Source: Brevundimonas intermedia
Lineage (GTDB): Bacteria; Pseudomonadota; Alphaproteobacteria; Caulobacterales; Caulobacteraceae
Reading direction: 5' to 3'
DNA: 64,000 nucleotides
NCBI RefSeq assembly: GCF_027922165.1
Contig: NZ_BSFD01000005.1
Location: 44,938-108,937, forward strand
Below, in pieces: positions 8,871-17,767 of the stretch. A model generated the notes under the pieces. That model ran no database searches. It saw only the letters and a list, made by a program, of their open reading frames with translations, and was not told where the DNA came from. How positions within the stretch are numbered: the stretch's first letter is position 1; every line of letters starts with the position of its first letter. Position numbers and translations under genes: made by a program.

Positions 8871-9620
8871 ATGGGAAAGAAGACCGACGCCTACGAAGCC
8901 GAGCTCGAGCAGCTTCAACTCGCCATGGTGAAGACCCAGGCCTGGACCATCGAACATGGCCTGCGCGTCGTCATCGTGCTCGAGGGGCGCGACACCGCCG
9001 GCAAGGACGGGGCCATCAAGCGGCTGACCGAATACATGTCCCCGCGCCAGACCCGTGTCGTCGCCCTGCCCAAGCCCAGCGACCGGGAAGCCGGCCAGTG
9101 GTATTTCCAACGCTACATCCCCCATCTGCCGGCGGCGGGCGAGACCGTCATCTTCAACCGCTCCTGGTACAATCGCGCCGGGGTCGAGCCGGTCATGGGC
9201 TATTGCACGCCCGAGCAGTACGCCCAGTTCCTGACCGACGCCCCCCGGTTCGAGCGGATGCTGACCGACGACGGGATTATCCTGATCAAGCTCTGGCTCG
9301 ACATCTCGCGCAAGGAGCAGGCGAAACGGCTGAAGGAACGCCGCGTCGATCCGCTGAAACGGTTCAAGCTTTCGTCGCTGGACGCCGAGGCCGAGGCCCG
9401 GTTCGACGCCTATTCCGACGCCCGCGACCGGATGCTGGACGAGACGGATCGCGACTTCGCCCCCTGGACCGTCGTCGCCACCGACGACAAGAAGACGGCC
9501 CGCCTGAACCTGATGCGCCACATCCTGGCCGTTCTGGACCACTGCGGCGAGGCGATCGCGGCGCCCGACCCGGACGTGGTCTTCCCCGCCGACAAGGCCA
9601 AGGGGAAGCTGGCGCGGTAG
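8871..9620 (+). CDS. ppk2: polyphosphate kinase 2
   Basis: This 249-residue PPK2-family kinase transfers phosphate between polyphosphate and nucleoside diphosphates. The Walker A loop EGRDTAGKDGAIK lies at about residues 38-50. The PPK2 signature FNRSWYNRAGVEPVMGY (about 98-114) is followed by the lid-region lysine and arginine cluster SRKEQAKRLKERRVDPLKRF. Its length matches single-domain class I enzymes. It is divergent from the serine hydrolase gene and stands alone, followed by a repeat element. Whether GTP or ATP is preferred cannot be read from sequence. Confidence 0.94.
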   Translation: MGKKTDAYEAELEQLQLAMVKTQAWTIEHGLRVVIVLEGRDTAGKDGAIKRLTEYMSPRQTRVVALPKPSDREAGQWYFQRYIPHLPAAGETVIFNRSWYNRAGVEPVMGYCTPEQYAQFLTDAPRFERMLTDDGIILIKLWLDISRKEQAKRLKERRVDPLKRFKLSSLDAEAEARFDAYSDARDRMLDETDRDFAPWTVVATDDKKTARLNLMRHILAVLDHCGEAIAAPDPDVVFPADKAKGKLAR

Positions 9621-9631
9621 CCACCCCTACT

Positions 9632-9803
9632 TTTCGTCATTCCGGGCGTAGCGCAGCGGAGACCCGGAACCCAGCGGCGCGCGAGAGCGCGAACCTGTCG
9701 CGGACTCCGACCTTCGACCACCGAGCGGCGGACCCATTTCGCCTTCGGCGCCGCGGGGTTCCGGGTCTGCGGGCCAAGCGGCCCTTCGCCCGGAATGACG
9801 AAA
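9632..9803. repeat. Long nested inverted-repeat element
   Basis: The outer arms are a perfect 17-bp inverted repeat (9632-9648 and 9787-9803, TTTCGTCATTCCGGGCG and its complement). Inside them a second perfect 12-bp pair occurs (GACCCGGAACCC at 9661-9672 with 9756-9767), so the 172-nt element can fold into one long interrupted stem. It carries no gene. The CGTCATTCCGGG ends are of a type I recognise from dispersed intergenic repeats in alphaproteobacterial genomes; copy number here is unknown. It occupies the left part of the 417-nt gap between ppk2 and tldD. Confidence 0.85.
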
Positions 9804-9954
9804 GGAGGGCTATTCTCCCAATTTTTATAATTATAGATAACGAATTCAAGGATATGCCCCATCGAACCCGCGTTCGACCTATCACGACCCGCAGCCGTGT
9901 TAGCCTCTCCCCTGGCCCGACCGCAGTAAGGAGATCGCCCAAACAATAGACGAA

Positions 9955-9991
9955 AATAGACTCAAAAAATTTTGAGTCGAATGAGTCTATT
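9955..9991. promoter_or_regulatory. Hairpin cluster with three GANTC sites before tldD
   Basis: A 20-bp palindrome (GACTCAAAA-AA-TTTTGAGTC, 9959-9978) overlaps a second inverted pair (AATAGACTCA 9955-9964 with TGAGTCTATT 9982-9991), so the left arm can pair with either of two partners. GANTC, the CcrM methylation site of Caulobacterales, occurs at 9959-9963, 9974-9978 and 9984-9988. The surrounding stretch from about 9810 is much more AT-rich than the rest of the window. It ends about 47 nt before the tldD ATG. Its role is not known; methylation-sensitive control is one possibility. Confidence 0.55.
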
Positions 9992-10037
9992 CCTTCCCGC
10001 AGGTGACGAACCGCCCTTCACCCCCTACCTACAGCCC

Positions 10038-11468
10038 ATGACCGTTCACGCCGCCCCGCCTCCCATCCTCGACGCCGCCGGCGTCGATACCGACGAAGCC
10101 CTGTCGATCCTGAAGACCGCCCTGGCCGGGGCCGACGACGGCGAACTGTTCCTGGAGCGGTCGGAGAGCGAGAGTCTGGTCTTCGACGACGGCCGGCTGA
10201 AGTCCGCCGCCTATGACGCCACCGAGGGCTTCGGCCTGCGGGTCGTGGCGGGCGAGACCGCCGGCTACGCCCACGCCAACGAGATCTCGGCCGCCGCCCT
10301 GCGCCGCGCCGCCGACAGCGCCGCTGTGGCGAAACAGGGTCACGCCGCCCGCGTCGCCGAGGGGCCGCGCGCCACCAATCAGCAGCTCTATGACGCGGTC
10401 GATCCGCTGGCCTCGCCCGCCTTCTCCGACAAGATCGCCCTGCTGGCCGAGATCGACGCCTGGGCCCGCGCCCGCGACCCCCGCGTGGTGCAGGTCTCGG
10501 CCTCCCTGGTCGGCGAGCGCCGCGCCATCGAGATCCTGCGCGCCGACGACCGGGTGGTGCGCGACATCCGCCCCCTGGTCCGGCTGAACGTCTCCGTCAC
10601 CGTCGAACAGAACGGCAAGCGCGAGAGCGCCTCGTCCGGCGCCGGCGGCCGCGCGGGCTTCGAGGCCTGGGTGGCGCCCGAACGCTGGCAGTCCCAGGTG
10701 GACGAGGCCCTGCGCCAGGCCCTGGTCAACCTGGACGCCATCGATTGCCCGGCGGGCGAGATGGACGTGGTCCTGGGCGCCGGCTGGCCCGGCGTGCTGC
10801 TGCACGAGGCCATCGGCCACGGCTTCGAGGGCGACTTCCACCGCAAGGGCTCGTCCGTCTTCAACGGCATGATGGGCCAGCGCGTCGCCGCGCCCGGCGT
10901 CACCGTGGTCGACGACGGCTCCATCGCCGGGCGTCGCGGCTCCCTGTCGGTCGACGACGAGGGCACCCCGACGTCGCGCACCGTCCTGATCGAGGACGGG
11001 ATCATGGTCGGCCTGATGCACGACCGGCTGTCGGCGCGTCAGCTGGGCGTCGCCGCCACCGGCAACGGCCGTCGCCAATCCTTCGCCCACATGCCCATGC
11101 CCCGCATGACCAACACCTTCATGGAGGGCGGCCGGGACTCCAAGGCCGACATGATCGCCAACACCAAGCGCGGCCTCTACGCCGCCAACTTCTCGGGCGG
11201 CCAGGTGGACATCACCAACGGCAAGTTCGTCTTCCAGTGCAACGAGGCCTATCTGATCGAGGACGGGGTCATCACGGCGCCCGTCCGTGGCGCCACCCTG
11301 ATCGGCGACGGCGCCACGGCCCTGACCAAGATCCAGATGATCGGCGACGACTTCGCCTTCGACCCGGGCGTCGGCGTCTGCGGCAAGGCCGGCCAGGGCG
11401 TCCCCGTCGGCATCGGCCAGCCCTCGCTGAAGATGGGCGGCCTGACCGTCGGCGGAACGGCGGTCTGA
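10038..11468 (+). CDS. tldD: metalloprotease TldD
   Basis: This 476-residue protein is the TldD subunit of the TldD/TldE zinc protease, which in E. coli matures microcin B17 and degrades CcdA. The zinc-site helix LLHEAIGHGFEGDF (HExxxH) is intact near residue 255. The C-terminal region GGQVDITNGKFVFQCNEAYL and the glycine-rich end are also typical. The start is placed at ATG 10038; an upstream in-frame ATG at 9972 falls inside the hairpin region and adds non-homologous sequence. TldE is not encoded in the window. Confidence 0.95.
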   Translation: MTVHAAPPPILDAAGVDTDEALSILKTALAGADDGELFLERSESESLVFDDGRLKSAAYDATEGFGLRVVAGETAGYAHANEISAAALRRAADSAAVAKQGHAARVAEGPRATNQQLYDAVDPLASPAFSDKIALLAEIDAWARARDPRVVQVSASLVGERRAIEILRADDRVVRDIRPLVRLNVSVTVEQNGKRESASSGAGGRAGFEAWVAPERWQSQVDEALRQALVNLDAIDCPAGEMDVVLGAGWPGVLLHEAIGHGFEGDFHRKGSSVFNGMMGQRVAAPGVTVVDDGSIAGRRGSLSVDDEGTPTSRTVLIEDGIMVGLMHDRLSARQLGVAATGNGRRQSFAHMPMPRMTNTFMEGGRDSKADMIANTKRGLYAANFSGGQVDITNGKFVFQCNEAYLIEDGVITAPVRGATLIGDGATALTKIQMIGDDFAFDPGVGVCGKAGQGVPVGIGQPSLKMGGLTVGGTAV

Positions 11469-11528
11469 ATAGGCCGGAACCCTAATCGCCGAGCGCGTGT
11501 TTCCTCGCCACACTGGAGAGGAAACAAC

Positions 11529-11837
11529 ATGCCCACCGAACGCACTGTCGAACATCCCGACGGCCGGGTCGAACGGATCACCGAGAACGACCCCGCGGCA
11601 GCGCCCGTCATCGTCGAACGCCGTGGCGGCGGCGGCCTTGGCGGCGTTATCGCCCTGATCATCGGCCTGGCCCTGGTCCTGATCATCGGCTGGTTCCTGA
11701 TGAACATGAACCGCAACGACGCCATCGAGTCCAACGCCATCGCCGGCGCCGCAGAGAGCGTCGGCGGGGCGGCCGAGAACATCGGCGACGCCGCCCGCGA
11801 CGCCGTCCCGGAACGACCTGCCGCTCCGGCCAACTAA
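11529..11837 (+). CDS. small single-span membrane protein, hypothetical
   Basis: This is a 102-residue protein with a charged N-terminal stretch (about 1-32), one strongly hydrophobic segment (GVIALIIGLALVLIIGWFLM, about 39-58) and an alanine/glycine-rich tail in which ESNAIAGAAESVGGAAENIG suggests an amphipathic helix. No family is recognised. A purine-rich ribosome-binding site (GGAGAGGAAA) precedes the ATG. It lies 60 nt after tldD on the same strand and converges on the TraB/GumN gene. Confidence 0.65.
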   Translation: MPTERTVEHPDGRVERITENDPAAAPVIVERRGGGGLGGVIALIIGLALVLIIGWFLMNMNRNDAIESNAIAGAAESVGGAAENIGDAARDAVPERPAAPAN

Positions 11838-11841
11838 GGCT

Positions 11842-12783
11842 TTAAGGGGCCGAGGGCCGCCACTCGGGTCCGATCGGCTCCAGCCCCTGGCCTTCCAGCC
11901 GGTCCAGGACGCCGTTCGGCTCCGCCAGGAGCCGAAGCGGCGCGATGGCCACCGTTACCCCGGGCTGCGACAGAGCTTCGTCGACGGCCCCATTCCAGAT
12001 GCCCCGCAATCTTTCGCCCTCGCCCATGACCGCCCAGTAGGAGCAGGCGTTCGTCGCCTGCTCCAGCGGCGAGGCCAGCACCGCAGGCACCTGCCGGCGT
12101 CGCCACGCTTCGGCCCGTCGATTACCCTCGGTCTCCCCGGCTTCGGCGGCTGTCGCCGCCTTTTGGATACAGTCCAGATAGGCTTCTGGCGGCGTGGTCA
12201 GGATCTTCTCGACGATCTCGTCACCCCGGAAGACGCCGACCGGCTCAGCCGGCTTGCGGGACGTGCGCGCCGCCCGTCGCACCACTTCGGATACGGGACG
12301 CGCGCGGCGGGCGTATCCGCCCTGTTCCATCAGGTCGGCCGACAGCATCAGCATGCTTTTGCGGCTCGGTCCCTCGGCCGTAATCCGTTCAACCCGCGCC
12401 TCGAGTTCGGGCGGGAGGTAGTCGGCGCTCGTGCGGTCGTTCGGCAGGCGCGTCAGAGTCCGCATCCGCCAGATCAGCCGCCCGACATCCGCCAGCGACG
12501 CCTGCCCCTGTATCGGGAACAGCACCCGGTCCGCACCTTCGACCGCCGAGACCAGGGCGTCCGTGCGCCATTCCATGTCTCGCGGCAGGCCGTCGATCGA
12601 TCCCACCAGGATCAGGGTGCTGTCGCCGTGCTGAACCTCCCACATCGGCCCCTCGATCCGACGGGCGGTGACGATAATGTCCTCGACCGCCTCCGGAGCC
12701 GTGGCCGCATCCTGGGCCGTCGCCGGCTGCGCCCCCATCCAAGCGAGTAACAGAGCCAGGAGAATAGAAGAGGATCTGATCAT
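11842..12783 (-). CDS. TraB/GumN family protein
   Basis: This 313-residue protein has a cleavable signal peptide (MIRSSSILLALLLAWMGAQPATAQ). The mature N-terminus reads AVEDIIVTARRIEGPMWEVQ and is followed by the family core DSTLILVGSIDGLPRDMEWR. Further family segments are ADRVLFPIQGQ, RRAEAWRRRQV and the C-terminal VTVAIAPLRLLAEPNGVLDRL. The TraB/GumN fold is related to EreA/ChaN-like proteins; bacterial members are mostly uncharacterised. The EDIIVTARR segment resembles the TonB-box region of TonB-dependent receptors, one of which is divergently encoded next door. The start was chosen at the ATG giving the best signal peptide, six codons inside the longest frame. Confidence 0.82.
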   Translation of the reverse strand: MIRSSSILLALLLAWMGAQPATAQDAATAPEAVEDIIVTARRIEGPMWEVQHGDSTLILVGSIDGLPRDMEWRTDALVSAVEGADRVLFPIQGQASLADVGRLIWRMRTLTRLPNDRTSADYLPPELEARVERITAEGPSRKSMLMLSADLMEQGGYARRARPVSEVVRRAARTSRKPAEPVGVFRGDEIVEKILTTPPEAYLDCIQKAATAAEAGETEGNRRAEAWRRRQVPAVLASPLEQATNACSYWAVMGEGERLRGIWNGAVDEALSQPGVTVAIAPLRLLAEPNGVLDRLEGQGLEPIGPEWRPSAP

Positions 12784-12929
12784 CTCTGTGCTGTAGTACA
12801 AGATCTTGCCGTTTCTTAATGAAATCCCGGTAATGCTGTCGTCGATTTAATCCACCTTTCGGCCTTGTAACTGGAGATGAGCGGAACGGATCGGCACACC
12901 TCTCGCCGACGAACTTGAGGGGAAGACCG

Positions 12930-15002
12930 ATGAACAAGACCCTGCTGCTGGCCACCACCGCCCTGCTGTTTTCCGCCGCGACAGCCTATGCCGGCGACGC
13001 ACCGCAGGTGGCCCAGGCGCCCGTGCCCACCGGCCCCACCAGCCAAGCGCCCCTGGCCGACGCCGCCCAGCGCGGCGTGTTGGTCTTCACGCCTGACTTC
13101 TTCCTTGCCCAGCGGCCCAATACCGCGCTCGACATGGTCAACCGCGTGCCTGGTTTCGAACTGGACGACGGCAGCGGCGCGCGAGGCTTCGAAGGCGCGG
13201 TCGGCAATGTGCTGATCAACAACGCCCGCCCCGCCTCCAAGAATGACGCCGGCTCGAACGTGCTCAGCCGTACTCCGGCCCGCCAGGTCGAGCGGATCGA
13301 GCTGATCCGCGGCGGGGCGCCCGGCATCGACATGCAAGGCTTCTCGGTTGTCGTGAACGTCATCCTGAAGGCCGAGGCCAGCCGTCAGTCCATCCTGACC
13401 TGGAACACCACCCAGTTCGAAGGTTCTGGCCAGGACCTCTCCGGCGGCAGCTACCAGTTCACGGCTCGGGACGGCGACCGCAGCTGGGGCGTGACCCTGT
13501 CGGATGGGATCAGCATGAGCGATTCCAACGGACCCGGCCGCCTTGTCCGCCGTGACGCCGCCGGAAATGTGCTGCGTGACGAGGTTACCGACACCGACGG
13601 CTATGGCGGCGGCAACTCGATCCGCGGCACCTATGCCGGCCCGCTTGCGGGCGGCAAGGTCGATCTGACGGGCCGTTACGGGATCAATGACTGGCAGGGC
13701 TACAACACCAGCCGATCCGCAACCGCCTTCCGCGAGAGCCTGGACAGCGAGGACGCCGACGGCGGCGAGTTCGGCGTCACCTGGGAACGCCCCCTGAACG
13801 CCCTCTTCAAGCTGGAGACCCGGCTGATGCACGAATTCGGCAGCTGGGACGGGGTCTCGACCTATAACGTCCTGAACAATGGCGTGGACGCCCCCGAACA
13901 GGTGTTCGCCTATTCCGGCGAGAACTCCGAGACCATCCTCAGGGCCCTGGTCCGCCATGAGCGTTCGCCGAAGTTGACGATCGAGACCGGCGGCGAGGTC
14001 GCCTACAATATGCGCCAGACCGACCAGGCCTACAGCGAAGGCGGCGTGCCCATTCCCCTGCCCAGCGCCTCGGTCAAGGTCGAGGAAACGCGGGGCGAGG
14101 CCTTCTCCAAGGGCACCTGGAGGCTGCACCCGGATCTGACTCTGGAGGCCGGCCTGCGCCTGGAGGCCTCCACGATCAGCCAGTCCGGCGACGCCGACCA
14201 GGAGAAGAGCTTCTTCTTCGCCAAGCCCCGATTCATGGCCACCTGGACGCCGATGCCGAACAACCAACTGCGGTTCCGCTTCGAGCGGGAACTGGGTCAG
14301 CTGGACTTCTCGGACTTCGCCGCCTCGGCCGACCTGGACGAGGAAAACGTCTATGGCGGCAATGTCGATCTGGAGCCGGAACAGCGCTGGATCTCGGAAC
14401 TGACGTATGAGCGCCGCTTCTGGGGCGAGGGCGTCGTCTCAATCGGCTATCGCCACGACGAGATCATCGACGCCATCGACCGGATCCCCCTGGGCGACGG
14501 CCTGTCGGCCGTGGGCAATATCGGCGAGGGCACGCTGGACCAGCTGTCGCTGAACGTGACCCTGCCGCTCGACAAACTGGGCGTGTCAGGCGCCCGCTTC
14601 ACCTTCAAGAATGACTGGAACAAGACCGCCGTCACCGACCCGACGACGGGCGAAGAGCGGCCGATCTCGGGCGTGCGGCCGACCCAGGCCAATATCGGCA
14701 TCGAACAGGACATCACCCGCTGGAAGCTGCAGTGGGGCGTGAACTGGCTGCCCTATCTGGGCCAGCCCAACTATTCGCCGGATCAGGTCTCCAGATGGCG
14801 CGGCACGGACTATTTCGAGATGTTCGCCGAGTATAAGCCCAGCCCGACCCTAGCCATCCGGGCCCAGCTGAACCTGTGGGACGACTTCACCAGCACCCGC
14901 ACGGTCTTCGCCGACCGCGACACCCGCGCCGTGGCCTTCGTCGAGGACAGCAGTTTCGATCCCCGCACTTTCGTCTCGGTCAGGGTCCGCAAGACCTTCT
15001 GA
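12930..15002 (+). CDS. TonB-dependent outer-membrane receptor
   Basis: This 690-residue protein has a signal peptide (MNKTLLLATTALLFSAATAYA). A plug domain follows, marked by NTALDMVNRVPGFELDDG, VLINNARPASK and RQVERIELIRGGAPGIDMQG, then a beta-barrel with many alternating aromatic strands. It ends in RTFVSVRVRKTF, the C-terminal aromatic residue expected for BAM insertion. A standard TonB box (such as the VEDIVVTARR of the receptor at 61838) is not apparent before the plug. The ligand cannot be inferred. A ribosome-binding site (GAGGGGAAG) supports the start. A terminator follows directly. Confidence 0.92.
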   Translation: MNKTLLLATTALLFSAATAYAGDAPQVAQAPVPTGPTSQAPLADAAQRGVLVFTPDFFLAQRPNTALDMVNRVPGFELDDGSGARGFEGAVGNVLINNARPASKNDAGSNVLSRTPARQVERIELIRGGAPGIDMQGFSVVVNVILKAEASRQSILTWNTTQFEGSGQDLSGGSYQFTARDGDRSWGVTLSDGISMSDSNGPGRLVRRDAAGNVLRDEVTDTDGYGGGNSIRGTYAGPLAGGKVDLTGRYGINDWQGYNTSRSATAFRESLDSEDADGGEFGVTWERPLNALFKLETRLMHEFGSWDGVSTYNVLNNGVDAPEQVFAYSGENSETILRALVRHERSPKLTIETGGEVAYNMRQTDQAYSEGGVPIPLPSASVKVEETRGEAFSKGTWRLHPDLTLEAGLRLEASTISQSGDADQEKSFFFAKPRFMATWTPMPNNQLRFRFERELGQLDFSDFAASADLDEENVYGGNVDLEPEQRWISELTYERRFWGEGVVSIGYRHDEIIDAIDRIPLGDGLSAVGNIGEGTLDQLSLNVTLPLDKLGVSGARFTFKNDWNKTAVTDPTTGEERPISGVRPTQANIGIEQDITRWKLQWGVNWLPYLGQPNYSPDQVSRWRGTDYFEMFAEYKPSPTLAIRAQLNLWDDFTSTRTVFADRDTRAVAFVEDSSFDPRTFVSVRVRKTF

Positions 15003-15022
15003 GGCGAGCCCGGCCCAGCAAA

Positions 15023-15052
15023 AAGCCCCGGCGGATCGCTCCGCCGGGGCTT
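15023..15052. terminator. Bidirectional intrinsic terminator
   Basis: A perfect 13-bp stem (15023-15035 with 15040-15052) closes on the loop TCGC. An A-run precedes it and a T-rich stretch follows it, so it can serve both the receptor gene on the plus strand and the converging POT transporter gene on the minus strand. Confidence 0.88.
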
Positions 15053-15076
15053 CTTCATGTCCAGGGGGGGCGTGGG

Positions 15077-16810
15077 TTAGTGAACCCCGGCCATGCCCTT
15101 CTTGAGCAGGGGCGACATCAGCAGCAGGAAGACGCCGACGCCGACGCCCGTCCAGCCGATGGTGCCGAAGATCGAGCCATAGGTCTGCAGCGCCAGCGCG
15201 GGGCTGGTCACGACCCCGGCGACGGTATCGGTCGCCGTCGCCTTGGCGATCAGGCCGGCGACGATATGGGCGACCGAGCTGGACAGGAACCAGACGCCCA
15301 TCATCATCCCGACCACGCGCGCCACCGACAGTTTGGTGATCATCGACAGGCCGACCGGCGACAGGCACAGCTCGCCGATCGTGTGGAAGAAGTAGGTCAG
15401 GAACAGGAACAGCAACGGCACGCGGAAGGCGTCGTTGGCCTGGGTTCCGGCCGCCCAGGTCAGAACCAGGAAGCCCAGGCCCACGAAAACCAGGCCGAAC
15501 GAGAACTTGACCGGGGTCGAGGGCTCAAGGTTGCGCTTCGCCAGCCAGACCCAGAGTGCGGCCATGATCGGGCCGCCGATGATGATGATGCCGGGGTTGA
15601 ACATCTGGGTGTAGCCGGCATTGAACCAACTCGGCATCTGGGTCGACTGGTCGGCGAACAGGGTCAGGGACGACCCGGCCTGTTCAAACAGGGCCCAGAA
15701 CAGCACCGAGAAGAAGATCAGCAGCTGGGCGACCAGCATGCGGCTGCGCTCAGCGCCCTTGAGGCGGAAGACCGTATAGCCGACCACCGAGGCGAAGATG
15801 ACGCCGGCGATCCAGGGCAGGCCCGTCTCGATGATCTCGTGGCGTTGCATCAACAGCCAGGTCGGGATGACGGCGACCAGGCCGGCGATCCAGAAGAAGG
15901 GAACCAGGGGCACGCCCAGAATCGAACGCCCCTCCACCGGGATGGGCGGTGCGCCGCGACCCTCAAGCCAGGACTGGCCCAGGACGAAGGTCAGCAGGCC
16001 GAACAGCATGCCGATGCCCGCCAGACCGAAGCCGTAAGCCCAGCCATAGTTGAAGCCGAGATAGGAACAGGCGGCCGTGGCCAGGAAGGAGCCCAGATTG
16101 ATGCCGACGTAGAAGATGGTGAAGCCGCCGTCGCGACGGGGATCGTTCTCTTCATACAGGGCCCCGACGACGGTCGAGATGTTGGCCTTCAGAAAGCCCA
16201 CCCCGACGATGATCAGGGCCAGGGCCAGGAACAGAACCGGTTCGCCCAGGGCCGTGTCACGCTCGGTCTCCAGCGTGTATCCGCCGGCAGCGGTGAAGGC
16301 GGGGAAGTCTGAGGCGGGGTTGGCGGCCGCCGGCTCGGCGCCGACCGCGCGCACGCCTTCGGGCGAAATCGCGATCTGCACCCGTTCATCGCCGTTCACG
16401 GCGAACATCTGGCGGTTCTGGTCCCGACCTTCGACCTGGATCTGATAGGTCGTGTCGCCGATGGTCAGGCTTTCACGTCCGCCCGTGCCCTCGAAGGCCA
16501 TGGTGAAGTGGCCCAGGACCAAGAGGACGGCGCCGATGATGACGGCCTTGCGCGATCCCAGATACCTGTCGGCGATCATGCCGCCGATGACCGGCATCAG
16601 ATAGACCAGGGCGGCGTAGGCGGCGTAGATTCCCTGAGCCTCAGCCGGTCCAAACAGGAAATGCTGCGTCAGGTACAGGACCAGCAGGGCCCGCATGCCG
16701 TAGTAGGAGAACCGCTCCCACATCTCGGTGAAGAACAGAACCACCAGCCCCCGCGGGTGCCCGAGGAAAGTCTTGCGAGGCTCGAGCGCCCCCCCATCCG
16801 TCGCTGTCAA
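15077..16810 (-). CDS. POT/PTR2 family proton-coupled peptide transporter
   Basis: This inner-membrane protein of about 577 residues imports di- and tripeptides with protons. The family signature is clear: FFTEMWERFSYYGMRAL in TM1, GGMIADRYLGSRKAV after TM2, then LIIVGVGFLKANISTVVG and FTIFYVGINLGSF. Between TM3 and TM4 there is an unusually long hydrophilic insertion of about 75 residues (from RESLTIGDTTYQIQ to ETERDTALGE). The start is placed at a TTG codon at 16810 preceded by GGGAG; the frame stays open much further upstream but that part overlaps the divergent extensin gene. No ATG lies near the conserved N-terminus. Confidence 0.9.
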   Translation of the reverse strand: MTATDGGALEPRKTFLGHPRGLVVLFFTEMWERFSYYGMRALLVLYLTQHFLFGPAEAQGIYAAYAALVYLMPVIGGMIADRYLGSRKAVIIGAVLLVLGHFTMAFEGTGGRESLTIGDTTYQIQVEGRDQNRQMFAVNGDERVQIAISPEGVRAVGAEPAAANPASDFPAFTAAGGYTLETERDTALGEPVLFLALALIIVGVGFLKANISTVVGALYEENDPRRDGGFTIFYVGINLGSFLATAACSYLGFNYGWAYGFGLAGIGMLFGLLTFVLGQSWLEGRGAPPIPVEGRSILGVPLVPFFWIAGLVAVIPTWLLMQRHEIIETGLPWIAGVIFASVVGYTVFRLKGAERSRMLVAQLLIFFSVLFWALFEQAGSSLTLFADQSTQMPSWFNAGYTQMFNPGIIIIGGPIMAALWVWLAKRNLEPSTPVKFSFGLVFVGLGFLVLTWAAGTQANDAFRVPLLFLFLTYFFHTIGELCLSPVGLSMITKLSVARVVGMMMGVWFLSSSVAHIVAGLIAKATATDTVAGVVTSPALALQTYGSIFGTIGWTGVGVGVFLLLMSPLLKKGMAGVH

Positions 16811-16993
16811 CGGCTCACTCCCAACTGCCGCGCCGCAACTGGGCGCGCGAAAGGCGCATACCCAGCACAGCAGGCAAATCCGAACAAGTGTTAAGGCTGT
16901 CGCGGCCTCTTCGACCCGATCCGGCGCCGGATGAACGTTCGCGTTCGCTCGGCGTTTGCCAGCGGGGCCGTGGGCGGTCCATGCTGGGGGCCT

Positions 16994-17755
16994 ATGAAGC
17001 GCGACTTCGCCGATTTCTGGAATCTGCTTTGGGAGGTCGGGCTGCTGGCCTGCGCCGCCTTTGCGCTGCTGAACGTCTATGCGCCGCCGCAGGACCTGCC
17101 GTGGAAGCCGCTGGACCTCAGTCATCCGGTCGGCCGGGCGACGGCGGCCAAGGTGGCGGATTTCGATATTCCCGCCACGGCTTCGCCTGAAGAGGTCCAG
17201 GGCGCGACCGAGGCCTGTATGCAGGCGCTGCGCACGGCGGGGGTCGAGGTCGAGCGGGCGGCGGATCGCGACGACGGAGGCTTCTGCGTGGTGCGGGGGG
17301 CGGTGCGGATCACCGGCGGCGCCGTCACGCCCCTGGCCCCGGCCGATGTGGTCATGCAATGCCCGCTGGCGGTCCGCTATGTCATCTGGGATCGCCAGGT
17401 GTTGCAGCCGGCGGCGCGCGAAATCCTGGGATCGGCGCCGGCGCGGGTCGAGAACTACGGGACCTATTCGTGTCGCCGGATCTATGGATCGGAAGATGAG
17501 CAGGAGCGGCCCAGCGAACACGCGCGGGCTAACGCCCTGGATGTAGCGGCGGTGCGGCTTGAGGACGGGCGAACCGTCAGCGTGTTGAATGACTGGCGCG
17601 GCCAGGGACCGGCGGGCGAGCCGGGCGGGCGGTTCCTGCACGCGGTGCGCGACGGGGCGTGCCGGCTGTTTTCCACCGTCCTGACGCCCGACTACAACGC
17701 CGCCCACGAGAACCATCTGCATATCGACGGCGCCGAGCGCGGTCTCTGTCGTTAA
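16994..17755 (+). CDS. extensin-like family protein
   Basis: This 253-residue protein has an N-terminal hydrophobic segment (WEVGLLACAAFALLNVY) acting as signal or anchor. The extensin-like C-terminal domain (PF06904) shows the cysteine-containing TYSCRRIYG, then HARANALDVAAVRLEDGR, and the metal-site-like HENHLHIDGAERGLCR at the end. Relatives in Alphaproteobacteria are presumed envelope proteins, possibly acting on peptidoglycan, because the HxNHxH region resembles zinc peptidases. That function is not demonstrated. It is divergent from the POT transporter. ATG 16994 was chosen because residues before it are not conserved in character. Confidence 0.85.
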   Translation: MKRDFADFWNLLWEVGLLACAAFALLNVYAPPQDLPWKPLDLSHPVGRATAAKVADFDIPATASPEEVQGATEACMQALRTAGVEVERAADRDDGGFCVVRGAVRITGGAVTPLAPADVVMQCPLAVRYVIWDRQVLQPAAREILGSAPARVENYGTYSCRRIYGSEDEQERPSEHARANALDVAAVRLEDGRTVSVLNDWRGQGPAGEPGGRFLHAVRDGACRLFSTVLTPDYNAAHENHLHIDGAERGLCR

Positions 17756-17767
17756 GGTTGAATCCCT

